A DNA stretch of 64,000 nt from Datura wrightii (taxonomy: Eukaryota > Streptophyta > Magnoliopsida > Solanales > Solanaceae): the NCBI GenBank assembly GCA_035772735.1, contig JASDFA010000007.1, forward strand, positions 146,009,001 through 146,073,000, written 5' to 3'. Within the stretch, counting starts at the first letter, position 1. The number at the start of each line of letters is the position of its first letter. Made by a program: the position numbers and the translations under genes. Below the pieces are notes generated by a model. That model made no database searches. It saw only the letters and a program-made list of their open reading frames with translations, and was not told the origin of the DNA. Shown one piece after another: positions 26,771-38,215 of the stretch.

Positions 26771-29187
26771 AATTGAATGATCTTGTAGTGATTTTTAGGT
26801 CCTTCTAGCAAATAATCATATGCTTAGGCTAGTTGGAAATTAAATGGGACACATCTTTTCACATCAGAAACAGATGTTTGAGAAGTGACACTTATAAATA
26901 AAATACTCCATCCAATTCATATTATATATTTTTTATAGTTATTATTTTAACTTCATTAATACATGCATAATATCTTAGTGAATAAAACGAAATTTATAAT
27001 GAACGAACAGTTCTGTTTCTATTGATTGTTAGGACCTAAGGTCCATCGTCAAAAAGAAAATTAAATAGTAAACAATCATGATTAGGGTAGTGGGACAAAT
27101 TATTTGACTATATCTTTTAAATTTGGTTAATTTTTTATTAAAATTAAATTAATTAAATTAATTTTTAAATTATTAATATTCAATCAAATATAATATATAT
27201 TTATCGATTTAATTGATATCAATTTGATTCGATTTTTAATATATACTAGCAAATTAATTATAATATTTATCAGATAAACTAATGATATGTCCAAAGATTT
27301 ACATCATTAAAGTATAGATTTTAAATTTTAAAATATCCACCTTGGGAAGTCGATATTTTTTATCAATTAGGACTCTATCGACCTCCGATTTGATGCTGGT
27401 TTTTGTTAAAAAACTGACCTTAGGAGGTCGGTTTAGGGATCGATTTTTGTCAAAAACTAGCCTTCTGAGGTCGGCTTTTTGAGTTGGTTTTTGCCAAAAC
27501 CTGACCTTACTGAAATTGATTTTCTGGTTCGACTTTTTACTTTATGTTAGTAGTGAGAAAATCCTTCAACTATTTAAAAAAATTCCACTCTTATAATCTT
27601 ACCAAAATAAGTAAATCATAATTCATAACAAAAAATAATACACTACCACAAAGTCTTTCTATAAAATACATTTATTGATTGAACTTCAAAAAAAAAAAAT
27701 TGAATGAGTTGTAGTATAAATACTCTTTAATATAATATTCCACATGGTATGTATAATCTCTTCACGTTAAACATGCACATCTTGATCAAATGATTAAGAA
27801 GAAGAAACGATATTGTTACTTTGAACCGATTGATGCTCAGTGTCCTTAGCAATTGTATCATCATGTTCATATATATTTCATAAATATTTTATCACGTCTT
27901 TGATATTTCCACAAAGAATTATGTAACACTGCACAAATTATGACAATCGTCACATGTGTCAATGTCATAATGTTTCATGTCTTGTCTCGGTATTCTCAAT
28001 CTACTTTTTCGGACTCCAAATTTTACTGGATAAAATAGAAAGTAAAGTAGGTCGGATAATTACTTTTCCAATAATTGTTAGTTAGATTTGGCAAAATATT
28101 AACTTATGAATCAAGTTTTAAATTTTTTAAAAAATATTTAAATCACAACTTGAAATTTGAAATTTCAAATTCTAATATGAAATTAAAGTTAAAATGTTAT
28201 TCATATTAAACAAACACTAATTTCGAATTGAAACTTTAAATTTGATCCCCAAATTCTACGACCAAACGCCTACAATGTCAAATAAGGCGTACTTATAAAC
28301 AAGGGAACTATTTCTTATGGCTATTTGTAAATTTAAAAAAAAAAAATTAATAAGATCATAAAAATGAAGATATCTCGTAAAGAAAATATAAAATTAAATT
28401 TATAATAAAAATTTACAAAATTAAATCTTCCAATGTAAAAAAGTAAGAACGGAAATAAAAAGCCCCCAAAGAGTTCCCTGATGTTTGCTTCGAAGAAGCC
28501 AAGAAAAAAGAGCCAAATTGTATATGCATGACAAAGGAAGTACCTTATTGATATAGTCAAGGGAAATTTAAAATGTCCGTGAACTCTCAAGGTTTAAATT
28601 TCGTTATTAAAAGATTAGTTAAATTATTATTTTTTTCCAATTTTTAAATTTAAATGGACAGGATTATTCAGTAATTGTGTAAGTAAATATTTCACAAATT
28701 AATTGAGATGTGTGTGAATTGATTCGCATAACATAATTATCAAAATAAAATAAAAAGTTAGGAAAAAAACTAATGGCCTTTCATCTCCATTAATTTTTCA
28801 ATACTTCTTTGACATAACAGTCTCCCACTCCCATAAGAACAGATTTTTGGAAAAAATAAATCTACTTTTACATCCTTCTACAGTGTATAATCCGTGTGTA
28901 TTAAGTGTGCAGACATGATACACTAAGGATATATAGACAGACTATACATTGTGTAAACGACATATAATTCATGTATAAATATTATAATGTTGTTTATATG
29001 CCGATTAAACATTTATTATACACTCACATGAGAATTGATACTCACATCCATCTTCTGCCCGTCGTATTTCTAGGAACCAATTATAAAAGTAATTAACCCT
29101 TAATCTGATTTTTCATGAGAATTTAGGGAAATTGAATTAAAAGTATATATATATATTTTTTAAATGAGCAATAGAGAAATACTTTTA
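26771..29187. other. Intergenic DNA with CACTA-like 3' end, no gene
   Basis: AT-rich. A CACTA-like terminus is described separately (27340-27555). At about 28080-28270, repeated AAATTTGAAATTTCAAATT-type words precede an ACCAAACGCC end, which resembles a degenerate MITE. No supported coding region. Confidence 0.5.
27340..27555 (+). mobile_element. 3' end of a CACTA-like (En/Spm) transposon
   Basis: Several imperfect copies of a GACCTTNNGAGGTCGGTTTTT-type motif, direct and inverted, lead up to TTAGTAGTG at 27547-27555, which is the inverse of a CACTA terminus. Subterminal repeats ending at CACTA/TAGTG are typical of the CACTA superfamily. The 5' part is missing or unrecognisable. Confidence 0.5.
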
Positions 29188-29355
29188 TTTTGGGAATTTG
29201 GAAGTAAGACATATTTTTAATGTAGCTGTAGCCTGTAGAATATTACCTTGGCCCTATCTGTTTGACTTGCTATACCAAAAATCAATTCTTTATTCTCTAT
29301 ATTATTGTACTATATGGACCCAATCTGCAATTTTACAGAAGAAAAAAATGAAGCA
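29188..29355 (+). repeat. Dispersed repeat, copy 2
   Basis: Counterpart of 23299-23480. A 113-codon frame over it (29198-29539) shows no family resemblance and is not called a gene. Confidence 0.65.
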
Positions 29356-29727
29356 GAGGAAAAAAGTAAGTCAGTTGTCACGTATAACAGTAAGGGGAAA
29401 AAGCAACGTAACACATTACTTTTTCTGTGTAAAGAGGACTTTTGATGAAAACATAATTGTTGGCTTCTTTCAAAGGCATATGATGTGCAGTGGACCAAAA
29501 GGAAGCAATTCATTCATAAAATTAAACATCAATTTCTGAGGGGAAAACTGCTATCATAATGCACTTATTCAATCATTTTCTTTCTTACATATTGACAGTA
29601 TAATTCAAAGCTTTAATACAATGTCATAGTTCAAGTGTATTTAGCCTTTTAAAAGTTATGCACAAACAGAACTTTATTTATTTTCCTAGTAACTGAGAAC
29701 TCCTATTTGGGGCTAAGTAAGATATCT

Positions 29728-29968
29728 CCTTCCATTTCAATTTATACTTTAATTGGACACAGAATTTAAGAAGTATGAAAACTTTTTACAATCCTTAAAA
29801 TAAATAAATTTTTAAATAGAAGAGCACACAAAATTTTTGCCAAATAAGTAGGATCCTACATCGGTCAAATATTGATAATCTCATTAAATATTTATCAAAT
29901 AAAAAAATATTTTTTTTTAAACTAACTAAGAAAAAACATTATCATATAAATTGGGACAGATGGAAATA
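29728..29968. repeat. Degenerate Stowaway-like MITE
   Basis: The left end CTCCTTCCATTTCAATTTATA and the inverse of the right end (CATCTGTCCCAATTTATATG) match the widespread plant CTCCCTCCGTCCCAATTTATG terminus. About 240 bp, non-coding. Confidence 0.6.
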
Positions 29969-30337
29969 TGAAAACAGGTTTCCGAATTTCTGGTTGCTCC
30001 TCTCAGCAGCTGAAACAAGATCCAGATTTGGGCCCATTTTCTTTGCAATTATGGGTTGAGATGGTAATCAATAGCCCAAGAGCTAAAATGAGTTCGGCCC
30101 ATATTATGTGGTAGGTTAAATGCCAAGTTTATACAGCTGAAATTGGTATTTTAGTAACCCAAATTAGCACCGGCAAGGTCCAACAAGAATAATGGGGAAG
30201 CCTGAATGAATTTCAGCTATATGAAAGTGTCTGAAATTACTTTGTCAACTCTAATTTTATTCATTGTAGGTCTGAAGTTGTCCCGAACTATAGGAACATC
30301 CAAAAAGAGATAAATATAATCGATACAAATTAAATAT

Positions 30338-30476
30338 TTGTGTATTTTGCACATTTTAATAAGATCTTGTCCTTGCTCTAAAATCTTATCAAGTTTTTGC
30401 ACGATTATTCGTGTACTTTGCCCATTTTAATAAGATTCTGTCTTTGCTCTAAAAGTTTATCAAGTTTTTGCATCAA
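30338..30476 (+). repeat. Two tandem units of about 70 bp
   Basis: Units 30338-30405 and 30409-30476 share CATTTTAATAAGAT, CTTTGCTCTAAAA and TTATCAAGTTTTTGCA with a few substitutions. Non-coding. Confidence 0.75.
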
Positions 30477-32564
30477 CTGTTCTTATTTTTGGATGGTTTT
30501 TAATTTTTACCCCTCAAATTGATGGTATTTAATTACTTTTAAGTATTTTAAGTAATAAAAAGGTGATAGAAATACCTCTAAAAAAATTTTAAAAAAATCA
30601 CAAGATAAATAAAATTCGCTAGGCAAAAAAAGTCGCAAGGCATAGATTAGCCCTAGAAGACAGAAGTTCATGCAATTGAATTTCTGCCCCAAGGGAAAAG
30701 TTCATGCTATGAACTTCTTCGCCTTAGGTAGAAGATCATGCTAGTTAACTTATGTCTTGCGGTATAACCTGTCTTAATTTATGCCTAGGACAAAAACTTA
30801 TGCCTTGTAAATTTATTCTTACATTTAAATTATTTTTTTTTACTGTTAAAAATATTTTTGATCAATTTTTATCACTTAAAATATTGAAAGATAAAAATTA
30901 AAAATTATAAATTTAAAAAATAAAAAATAAAAATTATCTTTAAAATAGAAATATTTATGCAAGTGATCCAAATCTAATATCTACGAAAGATTGGGTCAGC
31001 AGTGTTCAAATGTCAGCTGGGCTCAGCAAATTAAAGTCGGTCGGATCCATCTAAGCAATTTAAAATGTACAGTAGATATTATTTTGAAATTTAGTTCCAC
31101 TATCGAGCATCTTATTTTTAACCCAACAAATTTGACGTTTTTATCCAGGGCAATATTTATGTGAGAATTTTTTAAAAATATACTGCTCAATATAAATTAT
31201 TACGTTGTCTAATCATATTTTAATATTATATAAAAATATATATAATAAATATTTGTACATAAATATGAAGTAAATCGTTTAGCAATCTCAAAATATGGAC
31301 TAAAATAACATATAAATATGATTATAAACTATTTGACACCCAACCTCTAATGTCAAAACAAAACTTCTATATTCTATTCAAATTCGAAGATGTGGATCTT
31401 TGTGCTCTATTTTCTCAACTAATTTATTTTTAATGATTCTAACAATATAAACACAGTTTTAAACTATTTGACAATTGCTAATTTTGTTACTTTAATTGAA
31501 TCAGTATTTGGTTTTGAGTAGCGCAGAACTTTATTATTGGTTTCGAATAGGCGCAGAATATTTTAAAATTATTTTTAATATGTTAAAGATATTTTTAATA
31601 TTTTTTATTTATATATAAATTATGTATCTAATATAGTAATATTATTTTAATTTAACGATTGAATGAGCTATTTAATTATTTAAATTAATTCTTCTTATTC
31701 GTAATAACGGAAAAAAGAAGAACCAAGGAGGCGCATTTTTGTGGGCCACCAACTGTCAGACCGACGAAAGCGTTCTGAAATAGGTTGCTTCAAAACAAGT
31801 ATTGCACATTCTATTCTCTCTTTAAAAGGGAAAATAATTCATATTTAGCCACTTTTGCAGCGCTTAGCCTTTTGTGTGTTTTTCACAATCCCAAAAAGCT
31901 TAAATGTAAACAGCATATATTAATTCTTATGCTAAAAATTTAACAGTATTTGATATTTATATCAATCCAGTAAACACACACACATATAACGGAATCATCT
32001 AATAATTAAGAGGTCAAAATATGAATTCAATTTTCGACCTTTGTTTATGTTTAATTTTTATTCTTCCGATATTTTATGTGCAAAAAAAAAGGAGAGAAAT
32101 TATATTAAAAAAATGCGTCTTGTATTTAATTCAATCTCAATCTCAAAATATTAAAATGAGAATTATCCAAAATTAAATATCTATCTCACAAACGATGTGA
32201 GACTCCGACAGAAAACAAACAACATGAGAAATAATTTTCTTCTATCTTTCAAAAGGAAAAAAAAAAAAGCCTCCATTGGTTTTGCATCCCAATTTTTATA
32301 AGCACCTGGAATTTGAGGTAGCTTATTAGTACTCCAATCATTAAAGAGAGGTGTATTGAATCCTTTAAAATATAAAAAGGAATATCTATGCGATAATCAC
32401 TGTTTATAGAAATTACAGAAACATAAAGTACATTAACATATAACTTCAAATTAAACAAACATAGAATTAAGTATTTTTCACGAGGAAAAATCTTAGAGCA
32501 ATAATAAATCTATCTTTAAATCACTTATAGGTTACACATTCAAGTCATAGAATTATCAGTTACT
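30477..32564. other. AT-rich intergenic DNA
   Basis: No gene seen. About 30650-30810 contains several variants of GAAGTTCATGC / TTATGCCTTG words, suggesting a decayed repeat. About 31500-31570 has two variants of a TTGGTTT..AGTAGGCGCAGAA word. Confidence 0.45.
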
Positions 32565-32829
32565 TACTCTGTTTCATTTTAATTGTTAGTACAAGATTTT
32601 TTGCTTATCCATTAAGAAAAAAATAATAAGAATGATAACTTAACTAATATAATCCTATTAAATTTTTAAAAACGTACAATGATAATTCTTTTCACATTTT
32701 AGAATGACTTTAAGTAAGAGTAGAATTGAAAAAACATGATCAATTATCTCTTAAAATTTAAAACTAGTAAATATTTTAACACAATTATTATTAAAATACC
32801 TAATAATTAAAATAAAACGGAGAGAATAA
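32565..32829. repeat. MITE of the CTCCGTT/TTAATTGTTAG family
   Basis: Ends TACTCTGTTTCATTTTAATTG and the inverse of TTAAAATAAAACGGAGAGAAT pair with each other. The internal sequence (GATAATTG, CATTTTAGAATGACTTTAAGTA, TGATCAATTATCTCTT) is shared with the copies at 37021, 45612, 46086 and 60188. Confidence 0.7.
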
Positions 32830-33085
32830 TATTTAGGCTATGAATAGATTACCTGTATCACACTCTTTTAAAAAGTAGTATGTAAATAGTAAATGCTTTG
32901 ATGCAGCAAACAAATCTGCGGAACTTCAAGTAAAGAAAAAGAAGAAGAGGAGGACGTGTAAAAAGGGACAAACAATATGCACTTTGTCTCCTCGTCTTCC
33001 CCATTTGATTTTCACCTTTTTAAACCCCCTTCAATCTGGTCCCCATTCCCCTCAAACTCTTTAATTTCATAACCCAGTAAATCAT

Positions 33086-33523
33086 ATGAACCCAATTAAT
33101 GCACTTCATAATACCCCATCATTGCCCATGGCCTGGACCAACTCAAACGACACTTCCCATACCCGCCCAAGAACTCATCTCTGGCACTTGTCGTTCTACT
33201 GGGGCAGAAACACTCTGTTTCTCTTCCCAAATTGGCCTGGAAATAGCCCCGGAATGTACGCTTTGGGTTTGATTTTCGTCTTTGCTTTGGCTATTCTCGT
33301 TGAGTTCTTCTCCAATCTGAAATTGGTAAAACCGGGATCGAATCGGGCTGCAGCGGTTTTCTTTCAGGCCGGAGTACAAGCGATTCGGGCCGGGTTTGCT
33401 TATATGGTAATGCTTGCTGTCATGTCCTACAATGGAGGAGTTTTCATTGCGGCCATTTTAGGCCATGCGGTTGGTTACGTGGTTTTCGGAAGCCCAATTT
33501 TTAAAAAGGATATGGATAGATAA
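33086..33523 (+). CDS. Copper transporter, COPT/CTR family
   Basis: 145 aa, single exon as usual for plant COPT genes. The N-terminus is extracellular and has His and Trp residues (HLWHLSFYWG) instead of a strong Met cluster. Three membrane segments are visible: about residues 57-76 (YALGLIFVFALAILVEFF), 99-116 containing the MxxxM copper motif (MLAVM), and 118-134 with the GHAVG form of GxxxG used for trimer packing. The protein should import Cu(I) at the plasma or an internal membrane as a trimer. The start follows a CT-rich leader, and an AATAAA lies at 33591-33596 downstream. A divergent paralogue follows at 34834. Confidence 0.92.
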   Translation: MNPINALHNTPSLPMAWTNSNDTSHTRPRTHLWHLSFYWGRNTLFLFPNWPGNSPGMYALGLIFVFALAILVEFFSNLKLVKPGSNRAAAVFFQAGVQAIRAGFAYMVMLAVMSYNGGVFIAAILGHAVGYVVFGSPIFKKDMDR

Positions 33524-33590
33524 TCGGGTCGGTTTTTTGGGAGAAATATGCTAAATCTTATATTTAAAATTTATAATTAGAGAAAAGAAA

Positions 33591-33596
33591 AATAAA
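33591..33596 (+). terminator. Poly(A) signal of the COPT gene
   Basis: AATAAA 68 bp after the COPT stop codon, a normal plant position. Confidence 0.5.
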
Positions 33597-33943
33597 GATA
33601 GATGTGAGGATTGATTAATGTTTGTTCTGTTTTCTATTACTAGTTTCTTGATTGGTTTTGCTCATCCAGTGCACATTTTTTTCAAAAAATATTGTTATAT
33701 TCGTATTGAATTTTTAATAATATAGTTACTTTTAAGGATTCAACTCACATCTTAGCACCTAAATTAGGTAATCATGGGGTTTGGCAATGGTCTAGACAGA
33801 ATAGATTTGAGAATAAGGATCACTTTCTGTTTACTTGCCTTATAAACATACTAAAAATACCAATATGAAAACAATTTCTTTTCCCTAATAGTAAAACACC
33901 CTTTGTCACCCTTTTGCAAAAGGAAACTAATAGCAATAAATAT

Positions 33944-34213
33944 TACTCCCTCCGTTTCTTTTGTACTTGTCAGGTATATTAAAAATAATGATTTCAAAAT
34001 AGTTGCTAATTTCAAAATTCAAGAAATAATTGACTACTTTTTTTTAATTTTACCCTTAGTGTTTAAGTCACTTTAGAATATGAATAGAGTGATTATTGTA
34101 TGTTTTGAAAAAGTACCTATTAATTAATATATTTATATTAGTCAAATTACAATCGCAATTAATTTTTTCTTAAATCTTATCCTAGCAGCTAAAAAAGAAG
34201 GAACGAGGGAATA
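33944..34213. repeat. Stowaway-like MITE between the two COPT genes
   Basis: CTCCCTCCGTTTCTTTT at the left end and the inverse of AAGAAGGAACGAGGGAAT at the right end pair imperfectly, with TA on both sides (33944-33945 and 34212-34213), as in Stowaway elements. About 266 bp, non-coding. Confidence 0.75.
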
Positions 34214-34748
34214 ACTAGGTCGCTTGAATCCTCAAAAATGTTGCTAATATTCGCATTGAATCCTTAAAAAAATATGCTAGTTTTGACTTTTAAGGGATCT
34301 CGCGCTTGTTACTTTTTAAGAATCCAAGCAACATAGCATATTAAACTATCTTATTGCAGTTCTTTATAAGAATTATAGTACTCAAGATATAAGTAAACAG
34401 ATATTCATCTAGATTTTGGAGAGATCTTCATCAATTTATTGGTATGTGTAGAAAAAAAATACATCTTGATTTTAACTCAATCTCAAAAGCGAACTCATGA
34501 GAAGAAGATTGTCCAAATCTTTACAAGAAGATCACCCATCTCATTAATCACCGGAATTTTATTCATTCTCCAATTGAAAGAAATGATGGCAATTAGCCCT
34601 TTAATTAGGATGATGTTATAGAAGTACAAGTTACTCTTCATGATTGTGATGACTATCATTGCCAATTATGCATCTACGTGGTTAGACAAATTCTAAAGCT
34701 TTGCTTTTGAATTACTACTCCACTTCATCACTTTATCTTCCTCTTGCT

Positions 34749-34756
34749 ATTTATAC
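34749..34756 (+). promoter_or_regulatory. Possible TATA box of the second COPT-like gene
   Basis: TATTTATA 78 bp upstream of the ATG at 34834. Position fits; the motif is not a perfect consensus. Confidence 0.4.
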
Positions 34757-34833
34757 TTCATTAGGCAAAATATCTCAGTTCTAATTAAGTTCCCACAAAA
34801 ACAGAGACAGGAGGAAATTAAGAAACAAGAGTT

Positions 34834-35301
34834 ATGTCTTCAACCAATTACTCTGTTTCTCCAAAGTCCCTAAGCTATTTCATTACTGATGCAAATACAA
34901 GCATGATGGAATCATCCGCAAGCTCAATGTACTGGATTTCATACACAAAGACACAATTCCATGGATGGCCAGATTGTGAAATAACTAAAGGGGGCTGCTT
35001 GTTTCCTGTCTGTCTGATTTTCTTGCTAGCATTTATGTCTGAATTCTGTTCAATGTACCCTTTTACTATTAAGAAAGAACAGAGAGGCCTTAAAGTTTTG
35101 TTGCAGGAAGCTGGATTCCATGGACTTAAAAGATTTATGACTTATTTGGTCGTCATCTTTATTATCACCACAGATTTCAGGTTTTTCCTGGTGGCTGTTG
35201 CAGGTCATGCAGCAGGAAGATTTGTATGTAAGGTGTACCTGTTTCATACAGATCAAGAAATGAACACTGAATCACCATCCGAGTTAGTAACCAAAGTGTG
35301 A
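34834..35301 (+). CDS. Divergent COPT-like protein lacking MxxxM
   Basis: 155 aa, single exon. It aligns to the neighbouring COPT through the Trp-containing N-terminal segment, a first membrane helix (LFPVCLIFLLAFMSEF), a QEAGFHGLKRF loop, a second helix and GHAAG near the end. In the second helix, Val and Ile stand where MLAVM has its two Met residues, and the following YNGG is replaced by a Thr-Asp-Phe-Arg segment. Known COPT/CTR proteins need MxxxM for copper passage, so this may be a regulatory subunit, a transporter of altered specificity, or a gene in decay. The frame is intact with a Ser-rich N-terminus, which argues against simple decay. It is a tandem duplicate of the gene at 33086. 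Confidence 0.8.
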   Translation: MSSTNYSVSPKSLSYFITDANTSMMESSASSMYWISYTKTQFHGWPDCEITKGGCLFPVCLIFLLAFMSEFCSMYPFTIKKEQRGLKVLLQEAGFHGLKRFMTYLVVIFIITTDFRFFLVAVAGHAAGRFVCKVYLFHTDQEMNTESPSELVTKV

Positions 35302-35983
35302 CTGATTAGTGTGGCGGAGTACGATTTTCATTGAGGAGATTCAAAGTATAAAGAAGTAAACATGTGAAGAAGTCAATAGACAATTAATTTTATCTTTATA
35401 TTTACGGTGTAATATTTTACTGAAGAAAATTCCGATGAACTCCTGGCTTCCACTTAGCTCCGCAACTGTGACTTTTGATAAATTTGTGAAGTTTAGTTAT
35501 GAGATTTCATTTTCTTCATAAGAATCCACATATACTACTTCTATCTGTTTCAGTTTACGTAATACTATAATTATTTGTATATATATGTGTGTGTGATAAA
35601 ATGACTTTGCGGGACTGTTTGATTTTTCATGTGTAAAAAAATAAACATTTTATCAGGCTACCGTAAATTTGACTCCATTTTTATTGAAAGTGAAAAGTAA
35701 CCAACGGTGAAATTGAAATCCATCTACATGAACTAGAAGCCCACGCTATATGCACATTCTAATCTTTATCTATTTAAATTGATTCGGACAATTATTTTAC
35801 AGGTCCCAAAAGTCCTACAGGACTATAGTTAATAGTTAATTTGGTTCTTTAGTCAATATAGTGTAGATTGCTTCTATTGGCTCCATTTGTTTTTATATAA
35901 TGAATGCCATGAGTCACTCAGATCTTGTACATAGTTTAAGATTCTTAAGACATTATTTGTTTGAAGTTTCTTGTAATATTACA
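35302..35983. other. Intergenic DNA downstream of COPT-like gene
   Basis: Nothing recognisable apart from the 3' flank of the COPT-like gene and TG/TA-rich simple sequence near 35580-35600. Confidence 0.4.
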
Positions 35984-36155
35984 ACTTTTTTAATTCGGTG
36001 TTCGATATTTGTATTAAAATTCCGACTAACTTGAATCATTCATTACAGTACCCATTATGGTGGCAGAGCTCCCGACAACATTTTCTCCCTATCCAAGACT
36101 CAAACCCGAGACCTCTTATTAAGGGTGGAGAGATCCTATACATCCCACCACAACC
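35984..36155 (-). mobile_element. tRNA-derived SINE (SolS-like)
   Basis: On the minus strand a GGTCTCGGGTTTGAGTC segment matches a Pol III B box (GGTTCGAGTCC). It is followed by the body and by ...GTCGGAATTT...CGAACACCGA and a short A-run, a tail layout seen in Solanaceae SINEs. Possible target duplications, TTGTAATATTACAA (35971-35984) and ATTATAACATTACACC (36164-36179), match only partly on the plus strand. Confidence 0.55.
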
Positions 36156-37020
36156 ATATTGGTATTATAACATTACACCAATACTCTATCTAATACTCCC
36201 TCTAGTCCATATTTACTTAATTTGTGAGGCAATGCACACCACTAAAAAAAAAATTAATTAGTATATAAAATGGTCATCATTTTTCACTTTTGCCCTTTTG
36301 GTTATTCTCAGACTATTCTGCAAATAGAGATAGTCATTACTCAAAAGAGTTGAAATTTGATCATGATAACCAATACTTAATGAAGCAATTTAAGATCTCA
36401 ACGTTGACGAAGTTTTCAATTTTGTACAAAATCCAAAAGGGGCTCTCAGAATGAGTAAGTTTTTTAATTGAAACCAAATTTTTGGAACTAAAAATTGACA
36501 TTAGCTTGATAATGAAAAAACTACTGAGTTGAAGCCAAAATCCATGCGGTTGGTCTAATCGAAGTCCGCACGGATCAGATGTGAAATCAGAGCTGTAGGA
36601 TTCAGGAAACGGACACTTCAATGATAGTGTGTTGAATTTTTTCGATCGAGTTTTCAGTGATTGTGTCTTGAATTATTTCAATCGAGTCTTCATCAACTAT
36701 AGTATCGTGAACTATTTCAACTGAGTCTTCAATATCAAAATTCATAAAATCTTAACTTTTTTAGTTACTTTCAATATTATTTTTTTCAAATATGATTTGG
36801 AGAAGGATTAGATAAAAGCATGAAATATAAAGTGACACAGTTAGTCCTTTCAACGAAATTTTAGCCACAGTGAGATAATTCAAAGTAAAATCATAAATAT
36901 GAGAAATTAAGTCTCTTGGACTCATCACCTAGAAAATGTATCTAAAGGGAAAAATTAGAAGAAATTTCCAACAACTCTCTTGAAGATTGAACATTTAAGG
37001 GCCAAACATCACATAATAGC
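36156..37020. other. Intergenic DNA, no supported gene
   Basis: The frame at 36361-36621 (minus) has no recognisable domain. Three variants of a TTCAATCGAGTCTTCA word at about 36635-36735 form a small degenerate repeat. Confidence 0.4.
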
Positions 37021-37289
37021 TACTTTCTTTGTTCCATTTTAATTGTTAGGATAAGATTCGTACACTCATTAAGAAAAAATTAATAGGAATGATAATTTGA
37101 CTAATGTACCACTATTAATTTTTTGAAAACATACAACAATAATTTTTTTCACATTTTAGAATGACTTTAAGTACTAAGAATAGAATTAGAAAAACATGAT
37201 CAATTATCTTTTGAGTTTTGAAACTAGCAAGTATTTTGAAATAACTATTTTTAATATATCTAACAATTAAAATGGAACGAAGAGAATAA
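37021..37289. repeat. MITE, same family as 32565
   Basis: Ends TTCTTTGTTCCATTTTAATTG and the inverse of AACAATTAAAATGGAACGAAG pair almost perfectly. Interior matches the 32565 copy closely. Confidence 0.75.
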
Positions 37290-37549
37290 CATTTAAACTC
37301 TATACATAACAGAATAGCTAACATTTAAGCTTTATACATCACATAATTTTTAAACAAAAATATAATGCGAACCACCCCTCTCGTAAGATAGGTCCGCTCA
37401 TGATTCACCCACCATCACCATCTTACTCACACAGCTGCCTGCCACCACAACCGGTAGCCTCCATCATACAAACAATGGCACAGTATGATTTTTAGAATTG
37501 AACTTGCAAATCTGTTAAACAAGTTGTTACTACTAGTAAAGTATAGCCT

Positions 37550-38215
37550 TAATTCTTAAGCGAAGTAGTATTAAAGTATAGATTTTTAGATATTCGATTT
37601 TATTTTGTGATTTGAAATTATGAGATGAAATTAATGTTTGGATGTGCGATTTTATCTCATGATTTGAAATCATGAGATAAAATTTGAAATTCTCAGAAAA
37701 TCTTGATTTGAAATTTCAAATCATGAAATGGACATTTTAAAATACAAAATAACCCACAAGTTTATATTTTGTAAAAGAAAAATTCACCATTTTATATATA
37801 CCAACGACGACTCAAAGTAACAATGTTAATTCATCTTCTTGGTCATCTGATCGAGAAACATAAAGAGATTGTCCGTACTGTGTAGGAGAATTATTTTAAA
37901 CAATAATACACTACAATTCATGTTCAATTTTACTTTTTATTGAACTAAAGTTGAATCAATAAATGTTGTATTTAAAAAAAAAAGGTTTGTGATAATGTAA
38001 TATACTTTATTATAAAATTTTACTTATTTGGTAAGATTATATAAAAATTGAAGACATTTTGATAGTTTTCACAACTTATTAACCTTTTATATTCATAAAC
38101 AAAAAAATATAATTTAAGAATTTCAAATTACATGTTCAAATAAAACTTCAACTTCATTTAATATGATTTCATATTATAATTTTATCTCAAATAATCAAAC
38201 AGTCTTAAAAATAAA
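37550..38215. repeat. Possible MITE with internal palindrome
   Basis: TCTCATGATTT-G-AAATCATGAGA at about 37654-37676 is a perfect palindrome. GTTTGGATGTGCGATTTTATC on the left and the inverse of TTATCTCAAATAATCAAAC on the right pair partly, suggesting a hAT-like MITE of about 600 bp. Low certainty. Confidence 0.4.
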
